A stretch of DNA of 64,000 bases from Hyposmocoma kahamanoa (Eukaryota; Arthropoda; Insecta; Lepidoptera; Cosmopterigidae), in assembly GCF_003589595.1 (NCBI RefSeq), contig NW_020653945.1, positions 5,943,961-6,007,960 on the forward strand. Reading direction: 5' to 3'. The position numbers and the translations under genes are program-made. The notes under the pieces were generated by a model that did no database searches, was not told the DNA's origin, and saw only the letters and a program-made list of their open reading frames with translations. Shown here piece by piece: positions 11,978 through 21,827 of this stretch (its first letter is position 1; each line of letters begins with the position of its first letter).

Positions 11978-12228
11978 ACCCATTTATGTCCCACTGCTGG
12001 GCACGGGTCTCCTTTCAAACGAGTGTTTAGGCCATAGTCCGCCACACTGGCCCATCACGATGAAACCTGCACGATGGTTTCCTTCACCGAAAACCTCATA
12101 ATAAATTTCAAATTCAATTTCGCACATAAATTCCGAGAAACTCAGAAGTGCGAGCCCGGATTCTAACCTACGACCTTCTGCTTGAGAGGCAGTAGGTCAA
12201 ACCATTAGGTTACCACGGCTTCATTCAT
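11943..12228 (-). repeat. tRNA-derived SINE with (GAT)n tail
   Basis: Read on the minus strand it starts with a tRNA-like head (GCCGTGGTAACCTAATGG, then a B-box-like GGTTAGAATCC). It continues through GAGTTTCTCGGAATTTATG and GGTGAAGGAAACCATCGTG, and ends CCCAGCAGTGGGACATAAAT followed by a GAT microsatellite (11946-11976). This architecture is widespread in lepidopteran genomes. It is complete in outline but lacks an obvious target duplication. Confidence 0.75.
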
Positions 12229-12244
12229 TATTACACCTAAAATT

Positions 12245-12400
12245 GTGGTTTACAAATACGAAGGACAGATATATATAAAAAATATGTTTGTAAAATAGTG
12301 AACAAAAATATATTAGCAATTTAGCACATAACTGCAATCTTTTTATGGAGTTTGATATTCATACAACACGTCTCAATGGTTTTTTTACATTTCATTCTAA
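12245..12400. repeat. Duplicated segment, uninterrupted copy
   Basis: It matches 14631-14662 joined to 16604-16740, beginning GTGGTTTACAAATA and running through GCAATTTAGCACATAA and GGAGTTTGATATTCATAC. The second copy is split by a LINE, so this copy shows what the empty site looked like. Confidence 0.8.
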
Positions 12401-12784
12401 TATTTTTATATCATAATTAAATAAATTATTATCCCAGCAATTGGACAAAAGTGGCTCATAAACGTAATAATAAAATAAATAAATCATGTTCTATTCATCA
12501 TACGTCGCAAACAAACATATTTGTTCAAAAGCACAGATGGCGTTGATGAAATAGCGCGCATGAGAATGTTGATGAAATAGCGCGAATGAGATAAAGGCGA
12601 AGCAAAACCAGTGTTGTACCTTGCAAAATTCTTAAGTTATGCCTACCTAATTGGGAGACAGTTGGAAAAATTTTAAATATTGGAAAAAAAAATACATACA
12701 ATTTTTTTTATATATACTTTTTCACAACCCAACATTACACAGATGTAACAATTTGTACAAAATATAAATCAATACACCACTAAC

Positions 12785-15700
12785 CTGTTTATGCGCATTA
12801 TTTTCCTGGATAGCGGTAGCCCCGTCTGCATCGCTCATTTTCTCTTTTGTCTCTGGGTCACTCTCTACCTCGAAGATCACCTTATAGAGGTCGAGACCGT
12901 CAGGTACGTCTGCCTCTATATTTGCTTCTGGACGTATTGTTAGCTCCTGATTGATAAGCTGGCTTCGACTTATGCGGAGAGATCCTTGAAGATTCTCTGC
13001 TATTGCCTAAAATAAAAGAAATAATGCACGTAAATATCACAGACTTCCGAGTGAAATGGTCCATTTGATACATCCACCTTGAGTCAACTGGTGTAGCTTA
13101 TAATATATACATTTATATTTTATTATTTACCATATTTTGTCAGGTGTTTTAAATGAATGTACGAAAGATGACCTCTACTATGCTAGCTCTACAGGATGTC
13201 TATGCTAATACTCAATAAGCGTCAAAGCGAGCATCTTTCGTCATACAGTTTTTTTTATAATATCCACTGACGGGACGAACAAATCATGCGCCTGAAGGTA
13301 AGCTACACGCCTGTCCATAACAGTTGCAGTGCCACTAAAGAACTTTAAATAGCCAAGATGTTAGGGGTAACGCTACTGTGCTCGTCACCCTGAGACATAA
13401 GTTGGCAAGTCCCATGTGCCTGTAATTTCACCAAAAAAGTGGTAGTTTCTTCGGTACCATATAATATTGCTTTAGATTGTTTATTTCCAAAAAAACGTAA
13501 ATGAATCTTGGTAGTTTTGATATCCACAATACCAGGGAAGTATTGCCATATTTATTTGGTCTGTGATTGCCACCTCACCAATTTCTGCCGCCGAGTAGTT
13601 ATGTGAGCATCCTTACCCTTCAAAATCGAAATGTTACTGGTGCAGTGGCAGTCTCCCTCTCAGATCTTTGCCATTTAAAGCTCTGAGCGGCAATGCAACT
13701 GTTATGGACAGTCGTGTCCCTTACCATCAGTTGCACGACTTGTTCATCCCGTCAGTTGGTATCATAAAAAAATCCTCTTGAGTTTCGACGCCTACTTCAT
13801 AACCACCCTGTAACACTGCAGCATTTTTTTTTTCATTGTGTCAGACACAATGGCAAATTGAAAATGGTTTAGATACAGTCAAGAGTGTGCTGGACTGTGT
13901 AATTGCAAATGGAATAGAGTTGAATTTAAGTGTCATGTTAAAATGGTGCAATGCAATTGTCAGTACTAAAATATTGTCTGTTTAAAGGTGAAATCACATA
14001 AGTGACTTTTAAACAAGTCTCTAATTTATATAGGTACGGTAAGAAAATCACTATCTTTCTGCACGTAAAACTCAATAACGAAAAAGCTATAAACTTAATA
14101 AGAGTTTTACCTGCAGAAAGATGGTGATTTTCTTAGAACAGGTACATAATTTAGAGATTTTTTTTTGTGGAAAATGTCACTTATGTGGTTTTACCTTTAA
14201 TAAGAGTCAAAATCATTTTCGTGTTGACAATATTCATGTACATAATTTATAGAGAGATTTAGAATTAGTTGAAGTGGTAGACATATTTTTGGTTTAAAGC
14301 CGTTTAAAAAAAAATCTATAAGGTTCTTGAAAGTATGTGTTTGTGATTGTATAAGTATATTCATAAGTATATTTTTGTAACGACAACACATGTAAAGCAC
14401 TTATAAATAAATAAAATAAATAAATAAATAATAACGACTTGGAATAAACTGGCGATCAAATGATTTTCACTGTGGGCACTTGATGAGGAGCTTGATGAGC
14501 TTGTCTAAATTGATTCTGATCTATGTGTCAGGTTGTGCCCCTGAGTGAATTCCCTTGCTATGATTACCGATTGCCTTGTAGTTATTATTATTATCATCAA
14601 TAACTCTTTAATTTTCTGAACTATCTCTTGGTGGTTTACAAATATGAAGGAGAGATATATATTTTTTTTTTTTTTTTTTTTTTTGTATGATTACTTCATT
14701 TGCAATCGGCCGCCAGGCCATAAGCGAATCTTTTGAACGAGAAAAGACGTGTTTTGGTGGATGCGGCCAGTGCCGCACCTCCCAACTATAGAACATGGCC
14801 TCGCTTAAGCCGTTTGACCATAGTTGATGGATCTAGAAGTTCCGCGATGAGTGGGTTCGGGTGGCAGGATAGTCGCTCTTTGTGCTTAGTTTTATGTCGG
14901 TCGATCTCAGCAGCTACCGATATGACGTTTAGATGACCATGGATCTCTTCATTACGAGTGAACCAAGGGGCATTGACTATTGCCCTCAGGATACAATTCT
15001 GCACTCGTTGGAGACAAAGTATATTACTCTTGCTAGCCACACCCCACAGCTGAATACCGTATGTCCAAATGGGTTTTAAGACCGAGTTGTAGATTAGAAG
15101 TTTGTTGTCTACTGATAATGCTGAATTTCTTCCCATGAGCCAATGAAGGTTACGATATTTGAGATTGACTTCATCTCTTTTTCGTTTTATGTGATGCTTC
15201 CATGTGAGACGTCTGTCCAAGTGAAAACCGAGGTACTTCACACAATCAGAATGTGGTAATATTTCATTACCAAGTCTTACTGGATTACAGTTTCCTTTTC
15301 TCAGTGCAAATGTGATATGATGCGATTTGGTGGCACTGGCCCGGATGCGCCATTTACAGAACCATCTGTGGGTAAGATCGAGTTGGAGTTGGAGATTTGT
15401 GCTAGCTGTAACAGGATTCCCGTCAACGGATAAAAGGGCTATATCATCGGCGTATGTAGCAACTGTGATGTTATCCGATATCGGTAAGTCCGATGTAAAG
15501 ATGTTATACAGAACCGGGCCGAGGACTGAGCCCTGTGGTACGCCTGCCAGGATATTGTACATGTTTGATCTCGCTTCTCTGTGTTTAACTTGGAACGAAC
15601 GACCCGACAGGTAAGACTCTATGAGAAGAAACATCGAGTGTGGAAGACTGTCTTTAACCTTGGCCAACAATCCCTTGTGCCACACCCGATCAAAGGCTTG

Positions 15701-18700
15701 CTGCACATCGAGGAAGGCCGCAGAACAATATTTTTTGTGTTCAAAGCTCTGTCGGATCGTGTGGTATACCCGATGAACCTGCTCAATAGTTGAGTGAGAC
15801 TTACGGAATCCAAACTGGTGACATGGCACAACACAGCAGTCATCCATAAGCGGTTTGAGTCTGGCGAGTAATATCCTTTCCCAGAGCTTAGACAGCACAG
15901 GCGTTAGACTAATGGGCCGGTAAGAGGAAGCCTCTTGTTCAGGTTTTCCTGGTTTGTGGATCATTACTACCTGGGAAATCTTCCATATGGATGGAAAGTG
16001 ACCCGTCCTGAGAATGGCATTGAACAAACAGGTTAAAAATGTAATGCACTTCCTTGGGAGATTTTTTAATATTTTCGGAGTGATAAGATCAAATCCCGGG
16101 GCCTTTTTTGGATGTAATGATCTTATTCCTTGCGCAATTTCTCTTGGAGAGGTAGGTTTAAGAGGTAAACACATTTGAAGGTTCTGCGCTAGAGCTGTCT
16201 CCAAGTCAGACTCTTCATCGGTCACTTTGTCATTCGGCTGAAACACTTCAGCTAGGTGCTTAGCAAATACTTCCGCCTTTTCTGTATCTGTTCTCGCCCA
16301 TGTTCCCGTTTCTGTTCTGATAGGAGGGTACTGTTGTTGGGGTCTATTTAAGCCTTTAGTTGCCTTCCAAAGTGAGTGCTCACCATGTCCAGTAGAGTCC
16401 ATCATATGCAAGTTAGTGTTAACTACAGAGTTGATTGATGCATTGATGATACTCTTGAGCTCTATGCATGCCTTATTATATCTATATTTGTCCAGCGGAT
16501 GACGCGACTGATGCCAGACTCGCCTTAGACGGCGCTTTTCCAGGATTGTTGCACGAATATTCGATGGTTGGGTGGGTTATATATAAAAAAGAGATATATA
16601 TATAGGAGAGATATATATAAAAAATATATTTGTAAAATAGTGCACAAAAATATACTAGCAATTTAGCACATAATTGCAATCTATTTATGGAGTTTGATAT
16701 TCATACTACACGTCTAAATGCTTTTTTTACATTTCGTACTAAAATACTTAAATAATAATAGCATATTATATAGTCTTTATTTCACTTGTGCACTAATTAC
16801 ACTTGTAATAAATATAAATACTTTTTTAATTATTAGTTTATTACAAAATTGGATTTCTCTGAGTAGAAAAAGCCTAAATTATTTCGCTTTTAAACACTTT
16901 TTCTATTATTTTTATATTTTATTTCTCGCACATATATAATAAAAACAAATCAAATTCATATCCATGAATTCCAATCTGAACTATATTACAAATTTTCTAG
17001 GATAACCCTGTGAGACTTCACAAAATTCTACATAATATATTATGTCCTTGTAATGATGTCTACTAATTTACGTATTTTATAAACTATTTTTATAAGTATC
17101 ACTTTTAAGTGAATAGATTTTGTTTAAGCAAATACATAAAATTAAAGTAAAGTAAAATCAAATTAGTAAGAAATGAGCAGAGAAACTTTTTTTAAATTAA
17201 TTTATCTTTACGACAACGGACAAAGATTACTTCATTAGCAGGGATCGGAGTAGGCAGAGCTTTTACCTAAACTTCGAGGAGCCTAGACAAAAAATAGATA
17301 GAGTTTTTTTACCTAAACTTCGATGAGCATAGAGAGAAAATGGAGACTTCCTTACGACAATATTTTTTAGGAGGTATAAGTAGTGCGTATTCACAGGTTT
17401 AATAATATGTCCTATGTGTATGTTTAAGATAGGTCTAATAATATGTCTGTAGTGATTCCAAGACTGGATCAACTGACTTTGTAACAATGGGGCACTATAG
17501 GTATGGTACCATACACACAACAAACACACATTTTATTTTTTTCCTACTAAAATTGATTTATGGCAAAATGTGACATGACAAAATTTAATTAGGACATTAG
17601 GATCTTTCAATTGCAATTTTTTTCGTGAAAAAAAATCAAATATCCGCAATATCGCTGATCCGACCCACTGTGTCGCAAAATTAAGATAAATATAGTGTAA
17701 GTAGTCTCCCCAATCACCTCAATTTTTAATGTACTTAAGTGATTTCACGAGTCCCGAACAGGTCCAGGTCCTAAAAAAATATTGTTGTAAGGCAGTCTCC
17801 ATTTTCTCTCTATGCTCATCAAAGTTTAGGTAAAAAAACTCTACCTATTCCAATCCCTGTTCATTAGACTGCATTTGCTAGAGGTGAGGCATATTGATAA
17901 AAAGTTTTCGATGATTTAATGAATAAATATATAGTGTGTACCAACAAGAGTTTAACCTATTAGGTAATTAGTGATATGATATCAATGTTTTTAATCTACA
18001 TTATGAGTCTCAAATATATTAAAATATCAATTGAAATGGCATTTGAATTTAGTTGGATTTTATGCCTTCAATGCAATACAAATTCTTCATACATCTATAC
18101 AACGTTTTTGAGAGGCAGGAGGGGTCCATTATTTTGTTTTTCACTATCAATATAATTGCCTAGATGCACTACAAATTACCGCACTTGACTGTTGAGGACA
18201 ATCTTTTGAATCTTTTCAGCATGGCAAAGCAACAACAGCCATATTAAACAAAACAAACTAAAAGTCAAGAAATAAAAACAATAGCAAAAACAAATATCTT
18301 TAACAGAAAACACAGCAGGGAACAATAAAAAATATGTGGCACATACAAGGTGTCAGCACTCACAATAAATTAAATTGGCACATTTGAACAATTTCATAGA
18401 TTTTAGGATGCTGTAATTGGTTGTGTATGCAATTATTATTGCTTTCCAATCGTTGGCGATGGCTATTGAATCATAAACAAAAACTGCATTTATATTTAAT
18501 TTATTTCTTCTCCAGTACCTACTCAAGTTATTTTCTTAATTTTTAATTTAAGAAATTACCTGAATAATATGGCATCTTGGCATACATAACTTATAGCAAT
18601 AATTTTGGTGTCATAAAATTGACAACATACAAGTTAACATAGTGCTTATTCCTAGTGTTGATATGGTATCTAGAAAAATAAATTTTAGATACAAAACTGA

Positions 18701-20208
18701 GGGCATGCTTGATTGAGCCAAGTAAATTATATTTAGTACACTTTAATGAACATTAGCTCTTTTCCCATTGTAGTTAACTGGGTCTTAAGAGGTTAAGATC
18801 TGTGTACACTTCCTGCTGCCAGTCATGGTCTTTTTTAAGCAAATGGTTTAAGTAAAGTGCCTCCTAATTTATCTCCTCATCAATTTAATACCTGTTTATC
18901 CAATTATCAATGTACCTACTTAGTGATGAAATTTGATGAGGAGGATTCACACTAATAGCCTAGTTTATTAGTCATAATATTTTAGGAATTATAGTTAATT
19001 TCACATAGCATAATTCCAATGATGTTTGAGACTTGAAGTTTCAAGAGATGTTGTGATGTAAAATTTAAATATGTTATCAAAATAACTTTTAACAAAGAGA
19101 GAATCTTTACAAAGTAATTTAAGAACAAATAATAGACATAATAAAAAGGATTCAATTACTATGTTATTAAGTTGCCAAAAAAACTAAACAATAAATAAAA
19201 TAATTAACAAAAACTAGCATAAAGTCGACTGCAATGAAAGTTAATTTGAACAATTAGTCCAAAAACATCACACAAAGGTCAAAACAAACAAAAATGACAT
19301 GCGTGCAAGGAGTATGCACTCGTATTAACTCGAGATACACAATACCTGATTTCTTTTATCAATTTTATTTGGTGTAAATGTCTATGGATAAAGTATTCTG
19401 TTTTCCGCATCAAGTAGGTAATCAGCGTAATTTATTTTTAACCAATTGTCATTTCGTTTTCTTTCTACTTAACATACTGTAATTTTTATTTAAAATTACA
19501 AAACTGCAAAAATATTATTTGTTGTTGGTACATTATGACAAATTTCCCCATTTATTTTTAAAACCTTGTTGAGAGATTAGTATTAGTAGGTGGGAATAGT
19601 AAGTTTTTTGTTATTATTATATTTTTTTTTTCTACATAATTTAGAAATATCCCATCATCGATCACATTGTCGCTTAACATCAGGTGAGATTGTGGCCAAG
19701 GGTGTGTCTATTATATATTAAAAAAAACATGCAATACAAACAATTAATGTAAATGTCACAAAACTGGACTATAATGTATTAAATTAAATAACAATATAAC
19801 AGTTATGCATGTGCAATTCTGTGTTTAATTTGACACTTGAAATAAATGTATTAATTAAAAATTAATTATAGAATCAACATGAATATAATATCAGCTGATG
19901 AGGCAAATTGGTTTGTACCAATTTGCATAAATGAGTCAATTGATGAAAGCTAGGGGCCAAGGCAACAATTAAACGTGTACATATCATCTGTTTACTGCAC
20001 TATAAAGTGACATTACGGTGGTTTGATGACAAATTACCAATAAACAAAGTAACGCCTGTGTACTTACGTCGCTCAAAATGTCTTCCAAATCACAGGGCAC
20101 ATTTGTCGTGAGTATCGGCGTGGGACTTGGTGTCCGCGATTTATTTGCATAATATTCAACATCTACCGGGTCCAATATCTCATTAGTTTTAAATTCACTG
20201 AACTCCAT
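12785..20208 (-). CDS. Unidentified protein, first two coding exons (partial)
   Basis: Exon 1 is 20208-20068, starting at an ATG (MEFSEFKTNEILDPVDVEYY) and ending at a GTAAGT donor. Exon 2 is 13006-12785, with acceptor TTTTAG and donor GTTAGT. Both are whole codons long (47 and 74 codons) and join in phase. The 121 residues seen are acidic and hydrophilic: a Ser/Thr/Pro stretch (KSRTPSPTPI), CDLEDILSD, then SLRISRSQLINQELTIRPEA and LYKVIFEVESDPETKEK. No catalytic motif, zinc finger, signal peptide or membrane segment is present so far. Further exons must lie left of 12785, but I could not find them. The 7.06-kb intron holds a LINE and several inverted-repeat units. A P-type transposon sits about 290 bp upstream of the start codon. 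Confidence 0.65.
13255..13437 (-). repeat. Repeat family A copy
   Basis: It is the complement of the 3' half of family A, from CTGACGGGACGAACAAATCA to CCATGTGCCTGTAATTTCAC, preceded by a T-run (the A-tail on the other strand). It forms an inverted pair with 13564-13774. Confidence 0.65.
13564..13774 (+). repeat. Repeat family A copy
   Basis: This sense copy runs from CCAATTTCTGCCGCCGAGTA to GACTTGTTCATCCCGTCAGT and ends GGTATCATAAAAAAA. It shows the same A-rich end as 868-1145. The middle carries a deletion around the GAAATTACAGG block. Confidence 0.65.
13982..14201. mobile_element. Palindromic MITE-like element, about 220 bp
   Basis: The left arm (AAAGGTGAAATCACATAAGT, then the GTACGGTAAGAAAATCAC block, then TCTTTCTGCACGTAAAACTC) is repeated inverted as GAGTTTTACCTGCAGAAAGA ... 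CACTTATGTGGTTTTACCTT. Nearly the whole element is stem, which suits a foldback or MITE. It lies in the first visible intron of the gene starting at 20208. Confidence 0.65.
14631..14662. repeat. Duplicated segment, left part of the LINE-split copy
   Basis: It corresponds to 12245-12276 and ends with AGGAGAGATATATAT (14648-14662). That string recurs at 16604-16618 as the target-site duplication of the LINE. The remainder of the split copy continues at 16604-16740. Confidence 0.8.
14663..16603 (-). mobile_element. 5'-truncated Jockey-like LINE with target duplication
   Basis: The element is read on the minus strand. Its 3' end is a run of about 22 A (the T-run 14663-14684), next to one copy of the 15-bp duplication AGGAGAGATATATAT (14648-14662). 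The other copy is 16604-16618, beyond the truncated 5' end. The last ~25 bases before that (16577-16603) are AT-rich and resemble the target (ATATATAAAAAAGAGATATA), which suggests target-derived filler at the 5' junction. The LINE interrupts a segment whose intact relative is at 12245-12400. A non-LTR retrotransposon inserted by target-primed reverse transcription explains every one of these marks. Confidence 0.9.
14786..16579 (-). CDS. LINE reverse transcriptase (Jockey-like), 5'-truncated
   Basis: An uninterrupted frame of about 597 codons encodes the end of the linker region (EKRRLRRVWHQSRHPLDKYR) followed by a full reverse transcriptase domain. Visible blocks are HPKKAPGFDLITPKIL, YRPISLTPVLSKLWERI, FGFRKSHSTIEQ, AFLDVQQAFDRVWH, GVPQGSVLGPVLYNI and the catalytic TYADDIALLS. 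A thumb-like region with LGFHLDRRLTWKHHI and IWTYGIQLWG follows. Motifs and order fit the Jockey clade, which makes cDNA at a nicked target. The endonuclease and ORF1 are missing, and no RNase H is seen. The frame opens in an AT-rich junction at 16579 with no natural start codon, so it is probably not expressed as an active protein. The lack of stops suggests a fairly recent insertion. Confidence 0.9.
16604..16740. repeat. Duplicated segment, right part of the LINE-split copy
   Basis: It continues the segment begun at 14631-14662 and matches 12262-12400, including GTAAAATAGTGCACAAAAAT and GGAGTTTGATATTCATAC. The first 15 bases are the right-hand target duplication of the LINE. Confidence 0.8.
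17229..17875. repeat. Inverted-repeat element, about 650 bp
   Basis: The block TTTTTTTACCTAAACTTCGA, TGAGCATAGAGAGAAAATGG, AGACT-CCTTACGACAATATT (about 17307-17372) is repeated inverted at 17773-17860. In the left arm the TTTACCTAAACTTCGA unit is also tandemly duplicated (17259-17275 and 17309-17325). No reading frame lies between the arms. This is probably a non-autonomous DNA transposon or foldback element. Confidence 0.6.
17876..20067. other. Intronic stretch without recognised features
   Basis: It lies in the first visible intron of the gene starting at 20208. It is AT-rich, and I find no exon, RNA gene, terminal repeat or known repeat family in it. Confidence 0.4.
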
Positions 20209-20493
20209 CACTGCCTGCTATAGAGAAACAACAGAAAAATCCATTTATTTCACAAACACTGCTACCAATTACTACTTGACTTACACTCGAAACTGCACTA
20301 CTTAAATCAACACGAGGAAATGTTCAGCTTACCCATCGATAGTTAGGTTCTCTTCCGAGAACAAAACATTTTAACAATGCGAGGATTTTTTTTCAAAATA
20401 TGCAAAAAACTCGAATATACCAAAAGCGGTTTGATGGAGGAACAAACAAAACGTCAAATATCGACATGCGTGTTCCATTTGGTTAAAGCATTG

Positions 20494-20501
20494 CTATATA
20501 T
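20494..20501. repeat. Target-site duplication, left, of the P-type transposon
   Basis: CTATATAT immediately precedes the left inverted repeat. The identical 8 bases follow the right inverted repeat at 25901-25908. Eight-base duplications are the hallmark of P-element insertion. Confidence 0.85.
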
Positions 20502-20525
20502 CATAGATACAGAATAAATAGATAA

Positions 20526-21264
20526 GCTCATCGCGTATACGGTAAGAGATAGTGATATTCTTCCTATGCACACATGTAAACAATCAATGTTGCCACTATA
20601 ACAAAACAGTTTACCCGTTTTGGGGGCTTTTTATGCGGCATTGCTGTTCAACAACCTATCGAAATTTTTATAAACTTTTCTATCCTCTTATTATTCATGG
20701 CCTATAAGTTATAAGCTGCCGGCAGCATTGACGGTTTGCGTTCCGTTGCGCTGAAGGCGATATTCGTGTTGTTGGCTGTACAAAACTTAAATAAAGAGCG
20801 TCAGGGTAACTAGTCAAAGTAAAGCTGCACTGCGCAATAATTTATTCCAAAAACTTAAGGTTTAAAAAAAATCAAAAAGGTTTTCAATGGTGTTTTAATA
20901 TTATTTATGCACTATTAAGCCATACAAAGTAATTATAGGAAAAGAAACAATTTTAATAGAGGATTTACATTTATTTTATAAGTATTTATTTATAAAATAG
21001 TAACAATGTCGACAATATTGACTGATATATACGTACAATGTTACTAAGATTATAAAACCAATTAACACGAACAAAGCCCGGAATTGATAAAATTAGAGCT
21101 ATTGATATCAAATCAATATGGGAAAATATTTCAGGCGCAATAGCTAATCTTATATATCTCGGGGGAAATACCCTCCCGAGCTTAAAATAAGTGTAGTCAG
21201 GCCAATTTATAAGGAGTTAAAAATGAATACGGGAATTATCGCCCCGTTACGTTATTGTCCATAT
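20526..21264. other. Noncoding left portion of the P-type transposon
   Basis: No gene, RNA or clear subterminal repeat was recognised between the left terminal repeat and the retroelement tail. It would hold the 3' untranslated region of the transposase and any transposase-binding sites. Confidence 0.4.
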
Positions 21265-21470
21265 TAGATAAATACATACATACATACATATACTTCACGC
21301 CTTTTTCCCGTCGGGGTAAGCAGAGCACTTGCTACGGTCCTGACATACATCTTTCATCCTTCCATCATCCGATGGATGCACGTCGCGTCCAACCGGCTAT
21401 TTTAGAAATCTTTGGGGGAGGCCTATGTTCAGCAGTGGACGTCTTCCGGCTGATATGATGATGATGAAAT
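21265..21470 (+). repeat. RTE-like LINE 3' end with short (GAT)n tail, inside the P transposon
   Basis: A CATACATACATA run is followed by CTTCACGCCTTTTTCCCGTC, a diverged middle, GGGGGAGGCCTATGTTCAGC, AGTGGACGTC and a GATGATGATGA tail. These sequence blocks are common at 3' ends of RTE-type retroelements in Lepidoptera. It is too short to code for anything. Its place inside the P element means it inserted after that element (or its ancestor) formed. Confidence 0.6.
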
Positions 21471-21827
21471 ATTAACGTTCGTAAATAAAACCCGTAATCC
21501 TAACTTATTTTAAACAAAGTTACTAAAACATATAAACTAAACTGCTATCGAAAAATTAAACACGCCGTATAATATTTATAACAGAAAGAATAGTTTCACA
21601 CTCCCACAAAAATGAATCACGCAAGTTTGCTCCAAATGCGACTCGTTGCGAATATCTTCTTACCATATAATTTTATTCTGCTTTTTTGTTTTTCTATTTG
21701 TTACAGGCAATGTGATATGCAGCGATGTACCTACAGAAAAATCTGGAATAGGTTTATGCGACACCGTTTTATGTACGTTTGCTTATTTTAAGCTAGCCAT
21801 GTTATAAATAAATCAATTAATCATATA

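Noticed and set aside
15327..15843. Open frames on both strands within the LINE
   Set aside because: They are shadows of the reverse transcriptase frame.
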